Positions 45,458 to 55,900 of a stretch of DNA of 64,000 nucleotides are shown here, piece after piece (the first letter of the stretch is position 1; each line of letters opens with the position of its first letter). The stretch is from NCBI RefSeq assembly GCF_035222375.1, contig NW_026946363.1, positions 6,944,001 through 7,008,000 on the forward strand, read 5' to 3'. Position numbers and translations under genes: made by a program. A model generated the notes under the pieces. The model had not been told where the DNA came from. It saw only the letters and a program-made list of their open reading frames with translations, and searched no databases. Source of the DNA: Podospora pseudocomata. Its lineage: Eukaryota; Ascomycota; Sordariomycetes; Sordariales; Podosporaceae.

Positions 45458-45702
45458 GGTTGGACTACTTGAATGTTCCAAACTCGGATTGAACGTCACT
45501 GAAAAAAAACACACAAAATGAATCACCAGAGACCATCTAGTTTTATGTATCTGCATGTCTGTATGCTTTTCCCCTGCCTAATGCAATAGATTCCAAGATT
45601 TCCTCCAGGCCACATGTTTAATGTGGCCTGCAATGCTCAAAAGGTGAAATGTGAATACAACCAAGAAAGTAAGACACGCCATCACCCAACCACCCCAAAA
45701 GT

Positions 45703-47135
45703 CTACCACCACCCCTTCACGGGAACAGTCCTCCTTCTCAACGCACCCGAGGTTTGCGTCCCGGCCTCGGTCTGGGAGCCAGCCGCCGAGTCCGATTCAG
45801 ATGTCGGTGATGGTGCTGAACCTGAAGCTGTCTCAGAGTCACCCTTTACGGCATTCTGATCAGCAAACGCCCTCACAGTCTTGATTTCGCCCCCCTTCAA
45901 CGGTGCTTCCGCGTCCAAAGCCAACAAGCCCTGAATGGTCTCCAGCGCGGACATCTCCTGGCCCAACCCCGGGTTTCCATCAAAGGCCCCGGTATACCAC
46001 TTGTGGCTGCACTGGGTCCCGCTCGCACCGCCTGTGCAAGTCTTCGCAGCCGCCTCGACCGAAGTATGCCACAACTCTTCGATCGCCGGCTTGATACTCG
46101 GAACATACCTCGCGGCCGCATAGACAAATCTCGAAAAGTACGCCTTGAAGCTCCTCATGTCCTGGTTGCACTTGTCCACCTGCTCGCACGCGTGCTCATA
46201 CATGATGTTGGTGGCGTTCTCAAACGGGCTGAAAAAGCTCCTGCTCGCCTCCACCATCCTCTCCGTCCTCTCCGTCCACTTCTTGTCCTGGGTGACGTCG
46301 GCCATGACGGCAGCTCCGTAAATGTAGATGCTGGCAGAGTAAGAGAACGTGACCGGGTTGGTGTCCTTGCAGTCCTTGCTCGCATGGGCGCCGTCGTAGA
46401 CGTTTCCAAACTTGTCAATCATGCCGATGGCTTCCGTCCAGTCCCAAACCTTTTCCGCCCAGTCACTGTACGTCTTGTTCCCGGTGGCGCGGGCCAGTCT
46501 GGCCGCAATCTGGAAGAAGCCGCCGTTGCTGACGGTGTTTTTGTAGTCGAGTCCGTTCGGGTTTGAGGCAAAGATCTGCCACAAAAGCCCACCCTGGCAA
46601 GCAGTCGTATTCCACCTGCCAGCCAGCGAGTCGAAAATGTTGGCACCCATATCCAACCACCCAGGAACATTTGGGTCTGGCTGAGGAAAGTTCCTCTCCG
46701 CGGCGGCCATGACAGACATTCCCCAGAATGCTTGATCGTCATTACCTTCTTGGCCGAAGTGAGTGGGGAGCATGTAGTCAAAGTCGGGGCCAACCTGATC
46801 CAAGAGTCCCCTTGCGATCAGCTTGTCGTAACTGTGGTCGCCCGTATAGTGAGAGTAGTCGAGCATGCTGCCCATCAGGGCACCGGCTTGCCACCAGTAG
46901 TAAGGCTGAGGAAGGTCAACGAATTTCTCAGGGGTGCCCGAGTAGTAAGACATGGCGTTGGCGGCGACGGTTTTGGCAACGCCCTTGATGGAGACTTTCG
47001 AGAAGTTAGCACTCCCGTCAGGGCAACGATCATGCAATACGTACGTGAATCAGAGATGTTGAGCTCTTTCGGCGCAACGGCAGATATGATCACTGCCGGG
47101 ACCGCTACGGGTCTCACATACTTGACAAACCTCAT
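45703..47135 (-). CDS. DCW1: GH76 alpha-1,6-mannanase-like cell-wall protein (DCW1/DFG5 type)
   Basis: Two exons (47135-47045 and 46994-45703) give 460 residues. DCW1/DFG5 proteins cross-link GPI-anchored proteins to the wall by acting on mannose in the anchor. Seen: an N-terminal hydrophobic signal (VAVPAVIISAVAPKEL), then family blocks SIKGVAKTVAANAMSYYSG, YYWWQAGALMGSMLDYSHYT, the catalytic Asp-Asp pair in QEGNDDQAFWG, LLWQIF, NGGFFQIAARLAR, YDGAHASKDC and CSHKWYTGAFDG. The C-terminus is Ser/Thr-rich and ends LRRRTVPVKGWW. It has no hydrophobic GPI-attachment tail, unlike typical DCW1/DFG5. Either the anchor is missing or a 3' splice was not recognised. It lies next to two GPI-type proteins, which suits its role but may be chance. 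Confidence 0.87.
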
Positions 47136-48957
47136 GGTGAGTTTGTTTCTGGAGCCTTGTGGTGTTCTTTGAGTAGTTGCGTCTGTCCGAGGACCAGCGG
47201 ATGATATCGAAAGGAAAGTGGCCGCACAGCAGATAAAAGCAAAAATCGAAGGCGAGCAAACTCGGCGAAAAGGTAACGTCTTGTTGCTATCGTCCGTGTT
47301 GAGAGTGGCGCGGTTGACGATTCAGCAAAGCACCGTGAAGCGGCAACAGCAAAGTACTCTCGAACGATTCTGTGTGTTTCCCCGGGTGACCGAAATTCGT
47401 GGACTATTGTACGAAAGTGGTACAATAGAAAGTGAACAGAAAATGAATGAAGCAATAGCCTCGCGTTGCGGGCAATTGAAGTGAAAAGAACAATACCAAA
47501 CGAAGGTTGGTGATCAACACACCCACACCCACACACACACACACACACACTCGGTCGTCAGCAAGCTGTTGACAATATGAAAGGACAAGCTTGGGCTTGG
47601 AGAACAGATGAAAAGGTCCAAACGGCCGGGACCTGTCAACTTTTAAAAAGAAGATCGGATGCAACAAACCATCTCACCGTTCAAGGTTGCATCCCTGCTG
47701 CAAGAAGAAGGAGTGACCCATCACCACGGCCGATCTCCTTCTTGCGGCGCCGAGCCAATAGGGCATCTTGAACCCTTTCTCCCTGTCAATGGCAACCCCC
47801 ACTGCGGGTAAGCCTTGCACCCCCTAGAATTATTTTAGCATGTTTCGTTTGCTTCGTGCACCGACTGGTGATTCCAAGACTGTTCACATGGAAGCTTGAC
47901 CAGGTGCCGAGGTTTGGAAGGGTCCAGTATGTCTTTCAGAAGCGCGCGCGTTTGTGCGCTTGCTAGGCGAGAGGGCGACAAGACCCAGGCACAGAGAAGG
48001 CTTGTCTAGGTGATTTCAAATATCAGTTTACGAGAGGGGTTTGCCTGTGGGTAAGTTATGCAAAGGGCACAGCAGAAAATGCTGCCTTCGAGAACCTTGA
48101 TGCCCAGGGCACCTCAGCTGTGTTTGTGTGCTCCATTGACAGTTATGTGGCAAGTGAAAGTTTGGCACTATCACCTAAAGGTGTACCAGTGTTACGGACG
48201 TCCCCTTTCACCCTCTCGTTGTCAGGAAAGTAGCTGATGGTCGGGAAACACAGGTGAATTGTCTGCTATGGTGGTGTTGAAGATGTTGAACCTGAAGTCG
48301 GAGCATTTTGATGCCAAGCTTACGATGCTCCTGCGGGGCAGCGGGTGATCAGGGGCTTTCAGTTGGACAGGCCGTTGATTGGCTGCCAGCTCACGCCACG
48401 TTTCTTAGGCTGGCGTTTCTCCAAATTCTGAAACACCACCTCCAGTGAAATCCGAACGGCTGGCCAACAGATCAGCGGACCTTGCCGCGCACGCTGTGGA
48501 CAAAATAACTGACACTCCAAAAGTCCTGAAACATACCTCGAAAGTTAAAAGCTATCAGTGTTGATAGTATATTACAGGTGCAACCAACTTGCAGTTCCAA
48601 CCACCCTGTCCACGACGTGCCGCGCGACTGGGCGAGTCCTCTCTGAAGCTGACAGTGCTGTCAAGTGGGTCATTCTCGCCTTGCATCTCCAGCTGAAGAG
48701 AGGTTGTTGAGATGGCTCAGGGTGAATAGAAAGACAAGCTCCGTATCGAAGTAGGCGCATAAAAACCTGAAATATTTCCCGTCCCTATATGTTTCTGTAC
48801 AACCTCGGAACTACATGCGACTCGAAAAAAGGGGTATCCGTACTTCTTTGAACCAAAAGTGAAATCGGGGAACAAAAACACCGTGCCGTGTATCTCCACC
48901 GGCCCCGATCCATAACCGGAGCACATAAAACCATCAAACGCCCGTTTCCGCGCCCCT
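47136..48957. other. gene-free 1.8-kb stretch
   Basis: Promoter region of the leftward GH76 gene and 3' region of the leftward GPI-type gene. Contains a CA microsatellite. No supported gene. Confidence 0.45.
47517..47550. repeat. CA dinucleotide microsatellite
   Basis: A run of ACACCC units followed by about eleven AC repeats, roughly 385-415 bp upstream of the GH76 start. Likely length-variable between strains. Confidence 0.85.
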
Positions 48958-49728
48958 TTACATGAATGTCAGAACAAACAAAATAACAGCCCCAGATGAG
49001 ACGCCCGACAACCAGCTAGCTCTCACCGGGTCCAGGCTAAAACCGGCGCCCTTGACAGGCGAGTTCGTCAACGATGCTGCTGGTGTCCCGTCAATGTCAA
49101 TCGTGTTGGGTAACGGACCCGGTGTTGTCAATGTCAACGCGCCCCATGTTACCTCGGGCGTCGTGAAAGTCTCCGTCCACATAGTCTGCGTCGGCCCCGT
49201 GATGGTGCCCTCCCAATGGTTGGCCCCGAAGGATGACGATCCTGTGCAGGTTGCGGCCGTTGTGCCGTCCAAGCTGCATTCAAGTTCGGCCGTTCTGTCA
49301 CTCAGTTAGCCACTTTGATCTTTCGGATTCAGAAAACCATGGCTCGCAAACGGACAGTTTCCCAGGGGCCACGCCACCGTATTTCAAAGTCCCTGGCCCT
49401 TCCGTGAAGACAAAGGGAAGGTCGCCGGCAATCTGACAACTTGGCGCCTTCTCAGCACAAAAGACCGTGTAGGTTGTTGCGGATTGGTCCTGAACAGTCG
49501 ATTAATCAAAATGCTCCATCTCAACCTGGATTTCTCCATCAAAATACGTACACTGCCAATGATGCTGCCGCGAAGAGCAGCCCAGTGAGCCTCCCCGTAG
49601 CCGGGTATGTAAACCGATACGGTGGATTGGCCGTGTGCACCAGTGATTGCTCGCGCTATCACAACCGTGGTGCAGATCCAGCAAGAGACTCGTCCTCCCC
49701 GGCGCCGTTCCTCTCGCCCAAATCTCAT
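48958..49728 (-). CDS. small secreted protein with GPI-type tail (pair member A)
   Basis: Three exons (49728-49552, 49489-49356, 49294-48958) give 215 residues. After a basic start (MRFGREERRRGGR) there is a hydrophobic segment (WICTTVVIARAITGAHG) that could be a signal peptide. The core then reads STVSVYIPGYGEAHW, GSIIGSDQSATTY, CAEKAPSCQ, ELECSLDGTTAATC and WTETFTTPE. The end is hydrophobic (WLSGVSSGAVILFVLTFM), as expected for GPI attachment. The second intron has a non-standard donor (gtccgt) but a good branch site (ctaac) and restores the Cys-rich reading. The same IPG / SVI / ATTY / Cys layout occurs in the + strand gene at 50.8 kb, so the two are paralogs. No biochemical function is known to me. 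Confidence 0.68.
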
Positions 49729-50804
49729 GATGTTTTGGAGGTGTGGCAAGAGCGGTTACGCTTTCGATTTGGCAGCCATCGCAGCAACAGGGATGTTCAC
49801 AGAGAGAAATGGATTTTTTGGAAGGAAGAGAAGAGATGGGATTGTCACAACTCGATCTAGAACGGCAGGACAGTCATGCCCAGACCTGCGCTGTTTTGTC
49901 CGGACGATGGGAATTGCGTTCTTGGCGTTGGCGGCGCTCTTGGCGAGGGGGGCTTCGCCAAGACATGCCTCTGAGTTTTTCGTGTCGTCCAGATATAGTC
50001 GCCAAGCCGCACATCACGATGCTGCTCTTCGGGCGGTGACTTGCTTCTGTTTAAGACGAGCGCATCTGCATTGAAGTCGTGTATCTGTCGTGAACACCAC
50101 ATGGTTCTGCAAAATCCATGGCTTGCTGTAAGTGCCCGAACAGGTGGGTTCCAATGGGCGTTTGGCAGGGGTTACAACAACAGTCGGCTTCAGGCTTCGG
50201 TAGCTCCGACACCGATCTGAATCCTAATAACATCAAACGATCACCCGTTCATTTTTCCCATGTAGCTTTTGGTTCTGGCACTTGTCGATCTTTGATATAC
50301 CTCAGGGCAAAGCTGTAAACAAGGGTTGATTTTCTTGCCGTCGATCATCACCGCCAAAGCAACTTTGCTGCTGTATAAAACACGGGATGCGCTGTCAATC
50401 AGTTCCCGTACCACATCCAGAGGCGGGATCGCTTGCTTTTTGCTTTGCTACCTCCTTCTTTTCTGGGACTCGCAACCGCAATTTCTGTAGACCAGATTTG
50501 TGGCTCGTCGTCACCAACCATGTTTGAGGGTAGGCATGAAATCATACAGGGATCATGTGTTGCTGACTGATGGCTTTCCCATTGAGCGGTTTGCCCGAAA
50601 TCCGGACGATTTAGTACAAGTAATTTCAGCTTCAGGGAGGGACGCGTTTGGCTGGGATGATACCGAATACGGAGCAAAGCTGCCTAAAAGATGTGGATAT
50701 ACGGTCTTAGTATCATATTTCTATAGTCCTTCTTCCATCTTTGGTTTTTACGCGTCTTCTTCTTGCTTTGTTTCGCCTGCATCTACTGAATTGAAGTCGT
50801 CACC
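49729..50804. promoter_or_regulatory. shared divergent promoter of the paired GPI-type genes
   Basis: A 1.1-kb spacer between the head-to-head paralogs. Short open frames on either strand have no motif. Confidence 0.4.
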
Positions 50805-51482
50805 ATGGTTCGCGTTACTACTGCCTTGCTGGCCTCCGCCGGTCTCAGCACCATGGCCTCGGCTCAGGATGTCGGAGCGGCTACCACCTCAGTCACCTCT
50901 CTCTTCCTTCCCGGCTTCGACACGCAGACCATCTGGGCTTCTGTCATCACTGCCCAGCCCGCGGCGGCAACCTACTCACTCGCATGCCCTCCCGATGCCG
51001 ATTCCAACGACTGTGGCCTTGGCACAGGCTTGACTATTGTTCAGGGGGAAAGCACCTTCTCTATTGACATGCGCGGAGAGTCTGTGTAAGTTCTGTGATG
51101 ACCCTTCACCCCCTGTACCGAACCTTTGCTTACATCGACTAGCACACAACAATACGGTTGCGATCTCGTGGGCGAAGAAGCCAAGTGCTTTGGCTCCATC
51201 ATCAGCCCTGGCGGGACTGCTCTGTTCCAGCATGTTTCAGGTGGCTACCAGAAGGAAATCCAAGCCGTAACAATCACGGCCGGCTTGGAGAAGTTGGATG
51301 TTGAGGCTGCCACTACCAGTGCCTCCGGCACTGGCGCTGTTGAGACAGGCACACAGACCACAACCCAGACAGAGGACGCTGCCGGCTCTACGAGCAGCAG
51401 CACAGCTGGTGTCCCCCAGATTACCCAGAATGCCATCATGATGGGTGCTGCTCTTGTCGGTGCCGGCGCGATGCTTCTCTAG
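50805..51482 (+). CDS. small secreted protein with GPI-type tail (pair member B)
   Basis: Two exons (50805-51085 and 51143-51482; intron gtaagt...gactag) give 206 residues. Signal peptide MVRVTTALLASAGLSTMASA is clear. The mature part begins TSVTSLFLPGFDTQTIWAS, then ITAQPAAATYSLACPPD, NDCGLGTGLTIV and YGCDLVGEEAKCFGS with paired cysteines. A Thr/Ser-rich stalk (about 150-185) and a hydrophobic end (IMMGAALVGAGAMLL) follow, fitting a GPI-anchored wall protein. The layout is common in ascomycete GPI-anchored proteins of unknown role. It is a diverged paralog of the leftward gene at 48,958-49,728. Confidence 0.8.
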
Positions 51483-51742
51483 GGGACTTGCCATGGAAAC
51501 ACAGATCTGTTCGCTGAGACGTTTGCGATGTCTCTGGTTGTGTAAGAACGAGGATGCATGTAAACATGATCGTCAATAATTAGAATGGCCACCCCGGCCT
51601 GCTATGCTATGCTCAAGGACGAAACCAACCGCACATGCTCAAGGATGAGAACAACCCCCTATGCTCAGCACCACCTACTGTCCAATCTGATAGGACATTC
51701 CATGGTAGACCCCTTTAACGGCAAACGACGACCTCAGCCTCT

Positions 51743-52418
51743 CTAAAACAACCGGTCCTCCCTCCCATCCTGCCAACTAGTACAGTTGATACACCTTGCA
51801 GCCTGTTTTGTGAACCCCCGTTAGTCAACAACCTAACAACCCCCCGCCCCCAAAAAAAAAAAAAAAGGAGCTCAAGAGTAGACTCACCTTCTCATTAATA
51901 CTCTTCCGACAATACCTGCACTTAACAGTACGTTTGATGATCGGATCCTTCGAAAAAAACTGATATGTCGCCGCCATCCCATACAAGCTCATCCCCACAC
52001 CAATAAAATTAATCAACCTGTTCAAGAAAAACCCATAAGCCATCACCACCGCCCCGTCCGCCTGCGCCTGCTTCAAAGTATTATACCCCCCCTCCCCCTT
52101 GTATTTCGGCCCCCCTTTCAACACGGCAAATTTCTCCTCCAGGTTCTTGTTCAGCGGCAACAACACCGAAATTGGCGGCAGCAAAATATCCGTCACGAGC
52201 GAGGTCACAAGGGCGGTGAACATGGACGCGATGATCAGACCGAACGCGATCTCGAGCACGTTTCCCTGGAAGGCAAAGTCGATGAAGCCGTGCAGGAAGC
52301 GATGGGCTTTGGCCCGCCCACGGTCCAAGAGGTCATCGTCCTCGTCTCCGTCGTGCGAGGCGCTGCGGCCTGGCGGGGGGGAATCGGTGTACGTTCCTTC
52401 TGTGGTGAGGCGGGGCAT
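51743..52418 (-). CDS. MscL-type large-conductance mechanosensitive channel
   Basis: Two exons (52418-51888 and 51802-51743; intron 51803-51887 with a poly-T tract) give 196 residues. MscL proteins open under membrane tension and release solutes. The first MscL span and its amphipathic start are clear: FLHGFIDFAFQGNVLEIAFGLIIASMFTALV, read in two parts as DFAFQGNVLEIAFGL and IIASMFTALVTSLVTDILLP. The second span is RLINFIGVGMSLYGMAATY. The C-terminus carries VKCRYCRKSINEK and, after the intron, AARCINCTSWQDGREDRLF. This gives two CxxC pairs, a zinc-ribbon-like tail not found in bacterial MscL. The upstream reading 5' of MPRLTTEG is taken as 5' UTR. Cellular membrane is uncertain. Confidence 0.88.
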
Positions 52419-52921
52419 CGTGGATCTTTGGACCGTATATATATGTATATGCCGAGAAATGCAGGTTTTGGGAAAAATGAGGACTGTTGTTGAAAGTATC
52501 GTGAAGTGAGACAAGACGTTGGGTGTGAAACCCAAACGGGGGCTGCTCCTTCGACGTCACTGTTTCCTGATTGGGGCCACATAAGGGAGGTGCGGGGAGC
52601 AGAATCTTGGCAACTTCTGCCCCTCAAGATTGATGTCGATACGCTTTGCTTGACAATACACTACCACACACTTTATGACTGCGATCATGCGTTCAACCAA
52701 ATGCCATGTTGCTATTACACATACACACCACAGTAGACCAACAATTTGCCACAAATAACAAAAGAAAGCTGCCACCCCGAAACGTCCCACAATTCCCAGC
52801 TTCACATAACTTGTGCTTAACCCGGTGCAACTCTGACTCCCATATAAACTGTGAACCATGTGATCCCCATTATGAACAAGAAAGCTAGGAACTCGAGTAT
52901 TTCTCCCCGCTATCATCAAAT
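52419..52921. other. spacer between MscL-type gene and TOP2
   Basis: A 503-bp interval containing the MscL-type promoter and the TOP2 3' UTR. A short TA/TG-rich run lies at about 52434-52450. No gene. Confidence 0.5.
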
Positions 52922-55900
52922 CTAATCGCTCATGTCGAAATCATCGCTTTCGTCATCCCCACCACCGCCACCTATCGAGTCATCCTCATCGCTGTCAATC
53001 ACAATCGGCTTCTTCTTCACGGCTGCGGCACGACCAGGCCTGGCCTTGGGCCTGGCTGCGGGAGGACTATCTGGGGCATCTTCCATAGCCTCATCGTCCT
53101 CATCGTCGCTCAAGCCTTTTTGAGCCTTGGCCTTCTTAGCAGCATACGCCTTCGCAGCTGGTGAGAGATGTGGTGCCTTGGGCTTAGCAGCGGCTGTTTT
53201 GGCGGTCTTGGTAACAGCGGCCTTGGCCTTGGGAGCAGTTGCCTCATCCTTGTCCTTAGTGCTCTTGCTGCCGGCAGGACGTCCACGCTTCTTGGCCGGT
53301 GCTGGAACGACACTGAGAGGGGCCTTTGCCTTGGATGCTGCCTTGGGAGCAGGTTTGGCAGCGGGAACGTCGTCGTCTGATAGGAAATCGTCCAAGTTAT
53401 CCTCCTTGGTCTTCAGGGGCGATGACCTGGCGAGCGCCTCGTAATTGGTGTCGTCGTGGTCGTCCAAGTCGAGACTGGGCTTAGATGGCTTGGACTTCAT
53501 CTTGGGGAGAACTGAAGTATCCCCACCTCCAGAATGGGACATGGCAAACAGACTAAGCCTGCCACCGCTGCTGCTCGAAGCTGGAGCTCCTATGCCCTTG
53601 ACCATAGCACCGACATCACCGAGCTTCAAGCTGTCGTCACTATCCGAATCATCGCTGAGCTTATACATCGGTTTGGCCTTGGCTGCGGCTGCACGCTTGG
53701 CTGGTGGTTTCGCCTCAAAGTCGTCTTCAGAGTCATCATCACTGAGCTTGTAGGATGGCTTTGCTTTGGCCGCGGCCGCGCGCTTGACGGGCGGCTTCTC
53801 CTCCACTTCCTCGTCCGATTCGTTGTCGCTGAGCTTGTATGACGGCTTCGCCTTGGCTGCTGCTGCTGCCACGCGCTTGACGGGCGGCTTCTCGGCCACG
53901 GCCTCCTCGGGTTCTGAAGCCATATCCACATCTTCATCTACTGAAGGTTTACCCAAATCCATAAAGTCCTCGTCCGAGTCATCCGATACCACATACTTGG
54001 ACTTCGCAGCAGCCGCGCGCTTGGTACGACCGTTGGTTGTTGTGGGAGCCTCCGACTCTTCCTTCACTTTAGTGTTGATGGGCATTGCCTTCTTACCCAA
54101 GAGGGCAAAATCGTCATCAGATATCCCACCGCCCGCTTCAACATCTGGCAAGGTTTTGTCAGCGACAGGCTTCGGCTTGGACTTTGCCTGAAACGCCTCG
54201 GCAAACCGTTGCTGGGTTTTCTCCGTCTTGATAGGCACAGGAGCAGCCTTGACGGCCTTGGCCCTAGATTTCTTCTCTGGCTCATAGGCGTCATCATCCT
54301 TCCGACGGCGGCCTCCTCCCTTCCCTACACCGAGCTTGTCCGACTTGCGGCGACCCATTCTGCGAATGCCGGTGGCGATCTCATCGTCCAGCTTCAGCTG
54401 CGTTTCCCACTCCTCTTGGAAAGCATCCAAATCCTTGACCCAAAGGTCCTTCTCGCTCAGAGCCTGCAGTTCATCATGCTCCGCCTTCTTGGCCGCAATC
54501 TGGTTTTTGAGTCTCTCAAGACGCTCGCTGGTGAAAGACCAGACAGGCATCGAAAGCAGGTAGTCGTAGTCACGAGCGCCTCCAGCGGTGTCGTCATCTT
54601 CGGCCTCTTCAGCAGCCATTTCCTCGTCAGGCGACTTGGCCTTCTTCTCCTCCTTGGGAGGGAATGCCTCATAGTCGCGGTCACGAAGCTCCTGCACCAA
54701 GACAGCCTTCTTCTTTCGGTTGACCACCATCTTGTTGTCGATAATTTCCGTGATGAAACGGTACTGGTTCTTGAGCTTCCGGTAATCGGCGTGGTACACC
54801 TTGAGCCAATGCTTCTTGCGCTCTGTGTACATCTTCAGGCGGTAGTGGTAGTATTCCTCCATGATCTCCTCCACATTGTCGTATTTTCTGATCTTGCCCT
54901 GAGTGTCAAAGGCCACCAAGTTGGTTGTGGAGACGGTAGTGGTAAGCTTGAACTTCTCCAACAGACCTTCCCTGAGGGCTGCCTCTCGGTGCTTCTCGTC
55001 CATGTCAATGATGAAATGGACCGTCTTGTGGTCGTTGAACTCCTTGTAATCCTTGATGAAGGTCGGTGTCTTGTCGTTCTGGATGATGTCCTCAAGCTTA
55101 GCCTTGAAGTCATCAGTCCACATGCGGATTGGCAATTCAGTAACGTGGATCTCGTTGGGGTTCTGCTCATCTTGCCTGATAATACCGTTGAAACGCCACT
55201 TGTTGGGCGCTTCCTGCTCCGGAGTTCCTTTCCAACCACGCCACCATGGTGCCATGGGGACGAAGGGCTTCTCCTCGGTATCGTCAGGGTCAAACCTTCC
55301 CATCCGGCGCCTCAAATTCTCCACTATGTGCATGGGGTGGTAGTTGGGAATCGAAGTACTCCAGCCGGTACCAATACCGTCGGCACCATTGACCAAGACC
55401 ATTGGTAGGATCGGAGCATACACCTTGGGCTCGATCATGTTGCCGTCGTCGAACTGGTACTCGAGATTGGGCTCGTCAAGCTTGGAGAAGACCTTGCGCG
55501 CAAACGGGGACAGTCTCGTGTGGATGTAACGAGCGCTGGCAGAATCTTTTCCACCAGAGAGGCGGGAACCGAAGTTGCCGCTAGGTTCTAGGCAGTTGAC
55601 GTTGTTCGAGCCGACAAAGGTCTGAGCTAGACCAATGATTGTCTGCTGCAGAGACTGTTCACCGTGATGGTAGGCGGCTTGCTCGGAAATATAACCGGCA
55701 AGTTCCACAACCTTCTGGTCGTTGACAAGATTGCGCTTGAAGGCAGAGTAAATGACCTTGCGCTGACCAGGCTTGAAGCCGTCGATCATGGACGGGATCG
55801 ATCGGATGTTGTCAGCCATACTGAACAGAATGAATTCGTTCTGAAGGAACTGGGAGTAACTGATTCTCTGAGCCGTAGAGTCGAGGAAGGTTCCCGGAAC

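Noticed and set aside
44726-45556. 276-residue open frame antisense to HIS5
   Set aside because: Explained by the third-base C bias of HIS5; composition is that of a mirror frame.
54209-55408. 399-residue open frame antisense to TOP2
   Set aside because: It lies entirely opposite a strongly conserved part of TOP2, is rich in Leu/Val as antisense of Lys/Glu-coded sequence, and shows no family motif.
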